Positions 1 to 7,470 of a stretch of DNA of 11,446 nucleotides are shown here, in pieces (the first letter of the stretch is position 1; every line of letters begins with the position of its first letter). This DNA comes from AAA164-E04 sp014239995 (GTDB lineage Bacteria > Verrucomicrobiota > Verrucomicrobiia > Limisphaerales > AAA164-E04), in NCBI GenBank assembly GCA_029247315.1, contig JAQWLM010000075.1, positions 1 through 11,446 on the forward strand, read 5' to 3'. The notes beneath the pieces are model-generated. The model saw nothing but the letters and a program-made list of their open reading frames with translations. It ran no database searches and had not been told where the DNA came from. The position numbers and the translations under genes were made by a program.

Positions 1-1229
1 CCCCTGACACCGCCCCCCGCCATCCACATGGTAAATCCGTAGGGGTTGTGATCGCGTCCCAATTTACTCTCACCCTTGTTGTTTTGCTCCACGGTGGGTG
101 TACGACCAAATTCACCACCCCAGACGACAAGGGTCTCGTCAAGCAGACCTCGTTCCTTGAGCTCGGCAAGCAGTGCCGCAATACCCCTGGAACACTCCCC
201 GGCAAGACGCCGGTGGTTCTTCTCAATGGCATCGTGGTTATCCCACGGTTGCCATTTACCATGCCAAAGCTGAACGAAACGGACCCCCCGCTCCACCAGT
301 CGGCGTGCCATCAACAGCTGCCTTCCCTGGGCGGTATCACCGTAGCGCTCACGCACGGCAACAGTTTCCTGCATGATATCAAAGGCATCACTGGCCTCCG
401 ATTGCATCCGATAAGCCTGCTCATAACTCTGGATGCGAGCCTCAAGACGTGAATCAGAACCCTGCTCCTTCAAGTGCCTCCGATTCAATAGCTGGAGAAG
501 GTCCAGCTGTCTTCTCTGGGGCTTCATGCCCAGATGAGGGTGCTTGATGTGCTGGATCAATGCACTGACCTCGGTATGCTCAGTATTGATATAGGCACCC
601 TCATAAATGCCCGGGAGAAACGAGGAACGCCAATTATCAGGTCCCTTGACCGGATATCCTCCCGGACACATGGCCACAAATCCGGGGAGATTCTGGTTGT
701 CGGTTCCTAATCCATAGGTGAGCCAGGACCCCATGCTTGGCCGCGAAAGGACATTGTCTCCGCAGTTCATCATCATCAGGGAGGGCTCGTGATTGGGCAC
801 ATCACAATGCATGGAACGCAGCATACAGAGATCATCGGCATGGGGTGCCAGATCTTCAAAAAGTTCACTGATGGGCATGCCACTTTGACCGTATTGCCGA
901 AATGTAAAGGGCGACGCAAAGGCAGAACCTGTCAACCGCTCCGTGACCAGGTTCGGGTTGGGAAGTGCCCTTCCATGATATTTTTCAAGCGCGGGCTTGG
1001 GGTCGAAGGTATCCACATGCGAGGGCCCCCCGTTCATGAAAATATGAATCACCCGGCGCGCCCGGGGCGCAAAATGCGTGGGCCTGGGGGCAAGCAAACT
1101 GCCGCGCGGCTCCCCTCCCGCATCTCCATGCGCAAGCGATTGCAATCCCAGTGCGGCCATGCCCATGCCGGACCGCAATAGAAGTTGCCTGCGAGAGATA
1201 GGGTCGGGTGGGATTTTGTATGCTGTCAT
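1..1229 (-). CDS. DUF1501 family exported protein, 3' end beyond window
   Basis: The frame is open on the minus strand from an ATG at 1229 to the window edge, giving about 409 codons with no stop. The N-terminus has a twin-arginine signal (SRRQLLLRSG at residues 12-21, then a hydrophobic Ala/Gly/Leu stretch), so Tat export is likely. Family landmarks are GGPSHVDTFD at about 67-76, WGGEFGRTP near 370 and RDHNPYGFT close to the edge. DUF1501 proteins resemble the alkaline phosphatase/sulfatase superfamily, but their reaction is not established. About 70 residues are probably missing, judging from the 484-residue relative at 7471-8925. The start lies 23 bp after the stop of the PSD1 gene, so the two are almost certainly one operon, the usual arrangement for these families. 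No clear ribosome binding site precedes the ATG. Family assignment is firm; function is unknown. Confidence 0.93.
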   Translation of the reverse strand, partial: MTAYKIPPDPISRRQLLLRSGMGMAALGLQSLAHGDAGGEPRGSLLAPRPTHFAPRARRVIHIFMNGGPSHVDTFDPKPALEKYHGRALPNPNLVTERLTGSAFASPFTFRQYGQSGMPISELFEDLAPHADDLCMLRSMHCDVPNHEPSLMMMNCGDNVLSRPSMGSWLTYGLGTDNQNLPGFVAMCPGGYPVKGPDNWRSSFLPGIYEGAYINTEHTEVSALIQHIKHPHLGMKPQRRQLDLLQLLNRRHLKEQGSDSRLEARIQSYEQAYRMQSEASDAFDIMQETVAVRERYGDTAQGRQLLMARRLVERGVRFVQLWHGKWQPWDNHDAIEKNHRRLAGECSRGIAALLAELKERGLLDETLVVWGGEFGRTPTVEQNNKGESKLGRDHNPYGFTMWMAGGGVR

Positions 1230-1252
1230 GTGGTTAACGGTATTGGCTGCAT

Positions 1253-3823
1253 TTAATCCATGAACTGAAATTCATTTGAAAGCAAGAGTGTCTGCGCTAT
1301 TTCGACCCAGGGTTCCATGGAGTCGACAGGCACCTCCTGATATCGTTGGCGCAGGTAGGAAGCAAAGGCAGCCCTTTCCTGTCCTGTGGGATTTCGTTGA
1401 TAGACCGTGTGAAAGAGCTGCCGCAAGGGTGCGAGAACCTTGTCATGGGAACCCACGTCGATAGAGGCAAGCTGGAGGGAGGTCGCCAGGGCGGCAGCCT
1501 GTCTCAGAACAAAGGGGCTGTTGAGTAGAAAGAGCGCCTGCTGGGGCACGGTGGTTGACTGGCGCTTGGGTGCTGAAATATCCGGACTTGGAAAATCAAA
1601 GACCCTCAACACATCATCCAGGTCTTCCCGGTCAATGTAGTTGTAGAGGGTGCGAACGGCATTGTCGGCGTCCTGCGGACTTTCTCGATTGGGAGGTCCT
1701 CCAGGGCGCTCCTGAAGTCGTCCCGATACAAACAGCATGGAATCCCTTGAGGCCTCGAAACACAAACGTCTGGGATTCATTCGCCACAAAAGCGTGTTGT
1801 CCGGATCTGTATGCCTGCATTCAGGACGATCCCTACTGGATTGTTGCCACGTCGCGGATCCCAATATCAAGCGGTGGAGACTCTTGATGGATCCACCGGA
1901 ATGGATGAACCAAGAGGCAAGCCAATCCAGCAAGGCAGCCTGGACCGGTAATTGAGTACGCACACCAAAATCACTGGGGGTATCCACCAGTGGGCTTCCG
2001 AAATGCCAGTTCCATACCCGATTGACAATCACTCTCGCGGTCAGGACATTGTCCGGGGAGGCAATGGTTTGGGCAAGTTCAAGCCTGCCACTGCCTTCCT
2101 TGATATGGACCGTCCTGCCTGTTCCCAGGATACCGGGAACCACCCGAGGCAGCTCTCTACCGGGAAGGTCAGCATCGCCACGATGAAACACGTGCGAGGC
2201 AAGCGCAACCCGACGGTCCTCCATGAGCATCGGACGTGCAGGTGCCTCTTGCCAGTATTTCAAAAACACACGTTCAATATCCGAATAGGCCTTGCGTATG
2301 GCTACACTTTCATCGAGCGTGAGGTAGTCGATAGTTTCATCAATCCGGATGGATGCCGGGGCATCTGGTCCATAGAGTTTTTGACGTATCTCTTCTGCGT
2401 CGCTTGAAGCCAGGCGTTCGAGCCCAGGCGTCAACTCGATGGCTTCTCTCCACTGGGCGTCCACACGCTCCAGCAAGGCCCCATAAATGTTGGCAACGTC
2501 TCCCATCGACTCGATGGTCTCACCACGAAAGGCTTCCACAACCAGAACATTGGATAAAGGATGGTCATTGAATTCCGTGAGCAGGCCGTCATAACGCCCA
2601 ACAAGAGAAGCACGATCAAGCTCGAAAACCTTGCTCCAAAGTCCGAACACAGGATCCTCTCTTGATTGCTCTTTGAGAAACTTACGCCAATGCTTGACCG
2701 CTCCCCCCGCATAAGCAGAAACCTCACGAATCACTCCACGCTTTGTAACCAAACCGGGTTGATCCTGAGTGCGATGCCGCGGAGTGGTCTGCACGATATA
2801 GTGCAGGTAGTCCGCGGCCCAACTCCGCATTTCGCGTGCAACCCTTGCGTGCTGCTCTCTTTGAAGTCCGGTGTATTTATCCGCAGCCACCTTGAGTTCA
2901 TCATCCCAAAAGGGAAGCGTGTCATATTCGGATTGACGAAGGATGGGAGAGAGGTCGGGAGACGGCTCCACGCTGTTATTGAAGATGCCGTAAAGAGCAT
3001 AATAATCCTCTGCGGATACAGGATCGTGTTTATGGTCATGACAGCGAGCACAAGAAACCGTCAGGCCAAGAAAACCCCGCGTCACGACGTCAATACGATC
3101 ATCGATGATTTCATGCGGAAAAAAGTTGAAGCGAGAACCCACCGTCAGGAAACCCAAGCCAGCCAGAATGGAAGGAGCCTGCTTGGAAATGTCCAGCCGA
3201 TCAGCTGCGATCTGTTCCAAAATGAACTGAGGAAAGGGCTTGTCCTGGTTGAAGGCCTCAACCACGTAATCACGGTAGGTATAGGCAAAGGGATATGTCG
3301 GCTCCCCTGCATCAACATAGCCCTTGGCATCCGCATAGCGCGCGACATCCAGCCAGTGCCTGCCCCAACGCTTGCCATAGGAGGGATCTGCCAGGAGTCG
3401 GTTCGCAAGATGAACAAAAGCATCAGGTCGAGGGTCCCCTTCAAAGTCAAAGACCTCCTGGGGGGTGGGCGGCAAACCTGTCAGGTTTGTATGAATCCGC
3501 CTCACTAAAACACGCTTGGAAGCCCTTGGAGAGGGGCTTAAACCATGTTTTTTCAAGATTTCAAATACAAAGCAGTCGAGTGGGTTTTTCGGCCAATTGG
3601 AGTCTTGCACCGTCGGAGGAATCGGAATCGAGAGGGCCTCAAAAGCCCAATGGGAATCCATCGTATCGGTTGCTTGAGAAGGTTGACTACTATCTTCCCC
3701 AATGGCTAATGATGAAGAAAAGGCAAATAGCAGCGTGGCCCAAAAATGACACCGATTCCTTTTTCTCGTGCTTTTTGGACAAGAGCGCCTCCATCTGACA
3801 ATGTGTATCCAGCAGCCTTGCAT
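1253..3823 (-). CDS. DUF1549/DUF1553 (PSD1) domain secreted protein
   Basis: This is an 856-residue protein if started at the ATG at 3823. A hydrophobic segment after a basic run (RKRNRCHFWATLLFAFSSSLA, about residues 20-40) looks like a Sec signal with a long n-region. DUF1549 follows: NPLDCFVFE near 80, NLTGLPPTP near 114, GRHWLDVARYA near 154 and the hallmark CARCHDHKHDP at about 258-268, which contains a CxxCH heme-binding-like motif. DUF1553 covers the C-terminal third, with ARVIVNRVWNWHFG near 596, WRMNPRR near 680, NSPFVLRQ near 768 and a terminal LLLSNEF. The N-terminal cytochrome c domain (PSCyt1) found in many relatives is absent. It is followed 23 bp later by a DUF1501 gene, its usual partner. 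The frame extends to a TTG at 3928 preceded by AAAGGAG, but the extra 35 residues look non-coding and the spacing is only 2 nt. Biochemical role is unknown. Confidence 0.93.
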   Translation of the reverse strand: MQGCWIHIVRWRRSCPKSTRKRNRCHFWATLLFAFSSSLAIGEDSSQPSQATDTMDSHWAFEALSIPIPPTVQDSNWPKNPLDCFVFEILKKHGLSPSPRASKRVLVRRIHTNLTGLPPTPQEVFDFEGDPRPDAFVHLANRLLADPSYGKRWGRHWLDVARYADAKGYVDAGEPTYPFAYTYRDYVVEAFNQDKPFPQFILEQIAADRLDISKQAPSILAGLGFLTVGSRFNFFPHEIIDDRIDVVTRGFLGLTVSCARCHDHKHDPVSAEDYYALYGIFNNSVEPSPDLSPILRQSEYDTLPFWDDELKVAADKYTGLQREQHARVAREMRSWAADYLHYIVQTTPRHRTQDQPGLVTKRGVIREVSAYAGGAVKHWRKFLKEQSREDPVFGLWSKVFELDRASLVGRYDGLLTEFNDHPLSNVLVVEAFRGETIESMGDVANIYGALLERVDAQWREAIELTPGLERLASSDAEEIRQKLYGPDAPASIRIDETIDYLTLDESVAIRKAYSDIERVFLKYWQEAPARPMLMEDRRVALASHVFHRGDADLPGRELPRVVPGILGTGRTVHIKEGSGRLELAQTIASPDNVLTARVIVNRVWNWHFGSPLVDTPSDFGVRTQLPVQAALLDWLASWFIHSGGSIKSLHRLILGSATWQQSSRDRPECRHTDPDNTLLWRMNPRRLCFEASRDSMLFVSGRLQERPGGPPNRESPQDADNAVRTLYNYIDREDLDDVLRVFDFPSPDISAPKRQSTTVPQQALFLLNSPFVLRQAAALATSLQLASIDVGSHDKVLAPLRQLFHTVYQRNPTGQERAAFASYLRQRYQEVPVDSMEPWVEIAQTLLLSNEFQFMD

Positions 3824-3987
3824 GAGTTTGGTTCCAATAAATGAAGTATCCGGAGTACTTTTCAACTTGTCAATCTGTGACACCTGTTGGCTTAAAACCC
3901 CATCGAAACTGAACAGGGTTGAAACCAAAACTCCTTTCTTGGATTCCTGAACATGGGCTCCGGCTGGTCATTTTGAAAATCGGATGT

Positions 3988-4016
3988 TTTTTATTGCAAA
4001 TGAGACCCAATCTCAA
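3988..4016 (-). promoter_or_regulatory. Putative promoter for the PSD1-DUF1501 operon
   Basis: Reading the minus strand, TTGAGA (4016-4011) and TAAAAA (3993-3988) are separated by 17 nt, a sigma70-like arrangement with 5/6 and 4/6 consensus matches. It points towards the PSD1 gene, about 165 bp upstream of its ATG. The palindrome at 4001-4015 covers most of the -35 element and part of the spacer. Assigned by eye only. Confidence 0.35.
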
Positions 4017-4022
4017 CATAGT
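3994..4022 (+). promoter_or_regulatory. Putative promoter for the ArsR-type gene
   Basis: TTGCAA (3994-3999) and CATAGT (4017-4022) are 17 nt apart, each matching the sigma70 consensus at 4 of 6 bases. The palindrome at 4001-4015 fills the spacer, a typical position for a repressor operator. The predicted transcript would start near 4029, about 100 nt before the ATG. It overlaps the putative divergent promoter for the PSD1 operon. Weak consensus match, judged by eye. Confidence 0.3.
4001..4015. promoter_or_regulatory. Candidate operator palindrome in divergent promoter region
   Basis: TGAGA-CCCAA-TCTCA is a perfect 5-bp inverted repeat with a 5-nt spacer. It sits between the -35 and -10 candidates of the plus-strand promoter and over the -35 of the minus-strand one. 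ArsR/SmtB dimers bind imperfect inverted repeats, so this is a reasonable autoregulatory site, but the arms are short and no second copy was recognised. Confidence 0.35.
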
Positions 4023-4027
4023 GGCGC

Positions 4028-4046
4028 CTGTGAGCTAAGCTCGCAG
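4028..4046. promoter_or_regulatory. 19-bp near-perfect palindrome upstream of the ArsR-type gene
   Basis: The sequence CTGTGAGCTAAGCTCGCAG is symmetric about a central A, with eight of nine positions paired and one T/G mismatch. The 11-bp core GAGCTAAGCTC is perfect. It lies at the expected transcription start of the ArsR gene and about 80 bp before its ATG. It could be the main operator of that repressor or a hairpin in the 5' leader. Confidence 0.4.
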
Positions 4047-4127
4047 ACCAACTGCCATCCTTGATTTAAATACACGATCCTTTTCAAGGAAAGACAACGC
4101 CGCAATTTAAGCAATGAGGCCTTGGAG

Positions 4128-4421
4128 ATGATTGCGGGGCGTTTCAAGGCCCTCAGTGAGCCGACCCGGCTTAAATTGATCATTGCGTTGGAAACCGGAG
4201 AGAAAAATGTGACCGAGCTCATGGAGGCGGTCGGCACAACGCAGACCAACGCCTCACGGCATCTTCAAAATCTCACCGACAGTGGCATCCTTGGACGTCG
4301 CAAGGATGGCCTCAACGTATTTTATTGTATCGCAGATCCCTCTATTCTTGAGTTATGCGAACATGTTTGCGGGAGCCTTGAAAGGCGTTTCCGATCACAA
4401 CAACAAGCCTTCCTTGATTGA
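4128..4421 (+). CDS. ArsR/SmtB-family transcriptional repressor
   Basis: This is a 97-residue single-domain winged-helix protein, normal length for the family. Residues 4-20 (GRFKALSEPTRLKLIIA) are the conserved N-terminal helix motif. Residues 30-55 form the helix-turn-helix with TTQTNASRHLQNLTDSGIL, followed by the beta-wing (GRRKDGLNVFY). The classical arsenic-site ELCVCDL motif is absent. Three cysteines are present: Cys67 at the end of the wing, and Cys77 and Cys81 in the last helix (ELCEHVC), so a thiol-based metal or redox signal is possible but unproven. The ATG at 4128 is chosen because GAGG lies 8 nt upstream; a TTG two codons earlier is in frame but its spacing is too short. The gene is divergent from the PSD1-DUF1501 operon and shares its regulatory region. 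No transporter or reductase gene that would name its inducer is adjacent. Confidence 0.93.
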   Translation: MIAGRFKALSEPTRLKLIIALETGEKNVTELMEAVGTTQTNASRHLQNLTDSGILGRRKDGLNVFYCIADPSILELCEHVCGSLERRFRSQQQAFLD

Positions 4422-4516
4422 TCCACCGTGACCCATCCCCGGGGAAGGACTTTGCCCCTTTCATCGCTTGGGAAACATATTCTGGACACTCCCAACCCGA
4501 AAGGACTCCGATATCA

Positions 4517-5515
4517 CTATGCTCCTGACTTGATGGAGCATTGACGGTCAGAGATCTCGGCACGCAAGGTGGCAGCATCCCAAGCTTCGCGGGACTTGCC
4601 CATGTCCCATGGTGCAGGCCCCACCATGGTGGAACGACGCCCCTCCAGGGTCATCTTGCTGCGTTCAGCATCGAGGGTCACGGTTGCAAAAAGAGGGTCC
4701 TTGTAGGGTACGGTGTACTTGATCCAGGGGTAGGCCTTGTCAACTGCCTCACCGTAACGGACTTTCTGGTAATCTCCACCGACCCAGAAATAAGAAGCAC
4801 TGTTGATTTGAGGGTAAGCAATGCCATTGATTTTTCGCATGTAATCACGGTGATGATGCCCTGAAAAACAGGCGACGACCTTCTTGAAACCTGCATCTGC
4901 ATTGACCAACTCCAGCAACTGCCTCACGTCATCTCCATTCTGAACACCGCCGTCATGCGCACGCTCAATACTTTGATGAACAAAAACAAGCGTTGGAAGG
5001 GTTGCCGCCGAGAGGTCTCGTTTCAACCAATCCAATTGGTCAGTCGCGATGTACCTGGGATAGCCTGAGACATGTTCAGGAGCTCGATCATTGCCATCCA
5101 GAACCACAAAGTGAAAACCACCACGGTCGAAACTGTAAAAGCGTGAAGGCATGCCAAGAAAGGTGACCGTCTGCGCGCGCTTATATCCACCGTCCGTGTC
5201 ATGATTCCCCAAAACATGGTAACGTGGACGCTCGAAACCATTCCATATGTCCAGAAACCCTTGGTTCTCGGGTTTGGGGACACAGAAATCCCCCATCTGA
5301 ATAATGAAGTCGAGTTCTTCTTGCTGAGCATGTGCGATGAATGCCCTCAAGCGGTCATCCGCATCATGCATCACGTCCTTGTGAATATCAGCAATCAAGC
5401 CAAAGCGTAGCAATCCTGCTGTATTGTCAGCATGCAGCCCTCCAAGATCGTGTATCACGGTAGAGGCTGTAAGCAGCGAGGTACTGGAAATAAATTTTCT
5501 CCTCGGAATCTTCAT
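4517..5515 (-). CDS. Tat-exported calcineurin-like metallophosphoesterase
   Basis: This is a 332-residue protein with a probable Tat signal at the N-terminus (PRRKFISSTSLLTAS, residues 4-18). The metal-binding motifs of the calcineurin-like superfamily occur in order: DIH at 43-45, GD at 75-76, GNHD at 103-106, a His at 180 (VFVHQS) and GHHH at 219-222. These residues hold the two-metal centre that hydrolyses phosphate esters. The layout resembles CpdA/Icc-like and purple-acid-phosphatase-like secreted enzymes, but the substrate cannot be read from sequence. The chain after about residue 250 is typical of the C-terminal extension in PVC relatives. The ATG at 5515 follows a modest GAGAAG. The gene is convergent with the ArsR-type gene and divergent from the pseudopilin gene, so it is probably a single-gene transcript. 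Confidence 0.92.
   Translation of the reverse strand: MKIPRRKFISSTSLLTASTVIHDLGGLHADNTAGLLRFGLIADIHKDVMHDADDRLRAFIAHAQQEELDFIIQMGDFCVPKPENQGFLDIWNGFERPRYHVLGNHDTDGGYKRAQTVTFLGMPSRFYSFDRGGFHFVVLDGNDRAPEHVSGYPRYIATDQLDWLKRDLSAATLPTLVFVHQSIERAHDGGVQNGDDVRQLLELVNADAGFKKVVACFSGHHHRDYMRKINGIAYPQINSASYFWVGGDYQKVRYGEAVDKAYPWIKYTVPYKDPLFATVTLDAERSKMTLEGRRSTMVGPAPWDMGKSREAWDAATLRAEISDRQCSIKSGA
4519..4541. terminator. Hairpin between convergent genes
   Basis: ATGCTCC and GGAGCAT form a perfect 7-bp stem around a 9-nt loop. It overlaps the last codons and stop of the metallophosphoesterase gene and lies about 100 bp after the ArsR-type gene. It could act in both directions between the convergent genes. 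No T-run follows on either strand, so intrinsic termination is doubtful. Confidence 0.25.
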
Positions 5516-5722
5516 CTTCTCATCGTAGGAACAGGCAGCCTCAAAGTCAATCGCGCCTCCCTTTCAAAAACGATACCCATGGAAAAAAACTTTGAGGCAG
5601 TTATGATGATCAGGAAGGGGTTGTGCTACCCCCCCTTATCTGGATATGAATCGTTGGGTCTTCTTTGCAAAGACAAGGTAATGAGGACCGCGGAGAGAAA
5701 ATGCTGGATAAGGTCACCCGTC

Positions 5723-6322
5723 ATGCGAAAACGTCTGAAACTAGCGACGGCACATCAAAGTGCCATGACGCTTCTGGAAATCCTGATTGTAATCGCAATT
5801 ATCGGGATCCTGGCAAGCATGCTCCTACCGGCAACAGGCATGGCACTGGAGCGTGCACGTCGCACTGTGTGCCAGAACCAACTACGACAGACGCACTTGC
5901 TGATGACCACCCATGCCATGGATCATCAAGGCCGACTTCCCTCCCAATGGGCTGTTCATCCGGGACAAACCTTGCCAAGCGGTGACGCCATGCATGTGGT
6001 CGCCAGTCATCTTTTTGAGTCAAGCGACCCAAAGATCCTGCATTGCCCCAGTGACAAGCGCCTCTTCAAAAGCCGAAATACAGATTTCAGCTATTACTGG
6101 AACAGGCAGTCCCTGGGAGCAAGCCTCGACACAGTGCTCCCCCTGAGCCGTCTTGCGAGCGAAAAATGGTTTTGGCATGATCGAAGACAGATCATGCCAT
6201 CTTCGCAAACCAACATCTACACGGGCAGAGTGGTGACTTTGAGAGGGGATGGAAGCACCTCGTTCGAAACAGCAAGGCTACCGATATTGACCAATGCCCC
6301 CGTCGCATCGATGCGACGCTGA
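5723..6322 (+). CDS. Type II secretion/type IV pilin-like pseudopilin (prepilin N-terminal motif)
   Basis: This is a 199-residue protein with a short basic leader, then the prepilin peptidase motif and hydrophobic helix: MTLLEILIVIAIIGILA (residues 15-31), followed by SMLLPA. Glu19 is the conserved Glu at +5 of the mature chain. The residue at -1 is Ala14 rather than the usual Gly. The helix continues into ALERARRTVCQNQLRQ, as in PVC H-x9-DG-type pseudopilins, and the C-terminal region has the matching GDGSTSF element. Such proteins are numerous in PVC genomes and are thought to build secretion pseudopili or related surface structures. The ATG at 5723 is preferred because AAGG lies 9 nt upstream and the leader is then 14 residues; the frame is open further upstream but looks non-coding. 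No assembly genes are adjacent. Confidence 0.88.
   Translation: MRKRLKLATAHQSAMTLLEILIVIAIIGILASMLLPATGMALERARRTVCQNQLRQTHLLMTTHAMDHQGRLPSQWAVHPGQTLPSGDAMHVVASHLFESSDPKILHCPSDKRLFKSRNTDFSYYWNRQSLGASLDTVLPLSRLASEKWFWHDRRQIMPSSQTNIYTGRVVTLRGDGSTSFETARLPILTNAPVASMRR
6301..6318. repeat. 18-bp perfect palindrome at the end of the pseudopilin gene
   Basis: CGTCGCATCGATGCGACG is a perfect palindrome, ending two bases before the TGA stop of the pseudopilin gene. It encodes the final residues (VASMRR). As RNA it could fold into a 7-bp stem with a four-base loop. It may contribute to transcript end formation or be a protein-binding site. No T-run follows directly. Confidence 0.5.
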
Positions 6323-6554
6323 CCTGCAGGCCAAGTGAACCTGCGGCACACGGAAAGTCTCCGATCAAGGATCCGCGAAATGACAGGCGGTGATTTCATT
6401 CCCCCTCTGGGTACGTATTAAAAAGCCCTCTTTTGGTTCGACCCGAGAAGGCCGGTTGTGGCAAAGGATGGACCTGTCAAAATCCCGGGTGAACGCGCGC
6501 ATGAGGGCGCCATATCAAGCCCGATAGCGAAGGGACTCTCAAAAAGAGACGACC

Positions 6555-7172
6555 TCAGTCGGAAAGGGTTTCCACTCGAATCCTGTAAAACGCGCTTTCC
6601 TTTGGTAGGTCACTGAGTTCAAGCATCACTGCCTCTGGCCATGGATACTCGCTTGGCAATGACTCCGATGGTGAAATACGACTCCAAAGCTTCAAATCCG
6701 TGGATGCTTCAATCACCAGGTTGGGTGTCTGGAAAAAGGGGACGTAATCCAATTGATCAAAGCGCAAAAGATGGGTTTCCGGATCAAAGACTCCAATGAT
6801 CTCGGCGAAGAAACCGGACAGGGAAGCTTCTATTGTCAAAGGCTGAAGTTCACGGTAAGTCCCCATGAACATCATATCCGTTTGACGCAATTCCATGGAT
6901 CCCTCTTCGTTCAGCCAGATTTCGTGAGGTGTTTCAGGTAAACCGAAAAACGGTTGCTGAAAAGTTTTAATGGATTGGTATCTGGTTTTTTCCCATCGAA
7001 AGGGTTCGTTCAACTGTACGGTGATATTCACCTTGCCGTCCTTGATGGCAAGGTTGACGATTTCAGGTGTGCCATCTTTTTCAGCTGCCGACAACGATAG
7101 GGGTGAGACACTTAAGCTCCAGCCAAGTGCAAGGGCTAGCAGGCCCGTTTTCAACAAGCCTTGAAGTTTCAT
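6555..7172 (-). CDS. Secreted protein of unknown function, Verrucomicrobiota-type C-terminal module
   Basis: The protein has 205 residues from the ATG at 7172. It has a clear Sec signal peptide: basic MKLQGLLK, a hydrophobic core to about residue 28, and likely cleavage near SLSAA-E. An in-frame ATG at 7211 would add 13 lysine-rich residues and spoil the signal, so the inner start is preferred; GATGGA lies just upstream. Residues from about 35 to 140 look like beta-strand-rich sequence without a family I recognise. The C-terminal part (VIEASTDLKLWSRI, then AFYRIRV) matches a small module frequent at the end of secreted Verrucomicrobiota proteins, in which a 'STDL..W' strand is paired with a final 'FYRL/IRV' strand. 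There is no catalytic signature. Genes on both sides are on the opposite strand, so it is probably transcribed alone. Confidence 0.8.
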   Translation of the reverse strand: MKLQGLLKTGLLALALGWSLSVSPLSLSAAEKDGTPEIVNLAIKDGKVNITVQLNEPFRWEKTRYQSIKTFQQPFFGLPETPHEIWLNEEGSMELRQTDMMFMGTYRELQPLTIEASLSGFFAEIIGVFDPETHLLRFDQLDYVPFFQTPNLVIEASTDLKLWSRISPSESLPSEYPWPEAVMLELSDLPKESAFYRIRVETLSD

Positions 7173-7470
7173 TTTTCCATCATTTTTATAACGTTTTGCC
7201 TTATATTTCACGTATCACCGAGCGCATGATTCATGCCAGGATGAAGGATAAAGGATCCCATTCAAACCAGGTTTCAGTCATACGAAACCATCATCAAGTC
7301 GGACAGTGGCTTTGGAAGACCTGTCGGGTCTGGAAAGTCGCCAACCATCAGACCACCATAAGGCACCCTATCAGGAATGGCGTTCACCCTTTTTCGAAAA
7401 AATATCCAAAAGCCTCCGTATTTCCATCTCGACGCCAATCGGAAAAAGTGTTACTAGATATTCAAATCCT

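Noticed and set aside
48..1263. Several plus-strand open frames of 60-134 codons
   Set aside because: All lie opposite the minus-strand DUF1501 gene, whose motifs are unambiguous.
2666..3508. 280-codon plus-strand open frame opposite the PSD1 gene
   Set aside because: It is antisense to a well-conserved protein, has no recognisable domain, and its openness is explained by codon use on the other strand.
7173..7470. Possible small gene between the divergent genes at 7172 and 7471
   Set aside because: Open frames here show no similarity, no start context and overlap the upstream extension of the DUF1501 frame.
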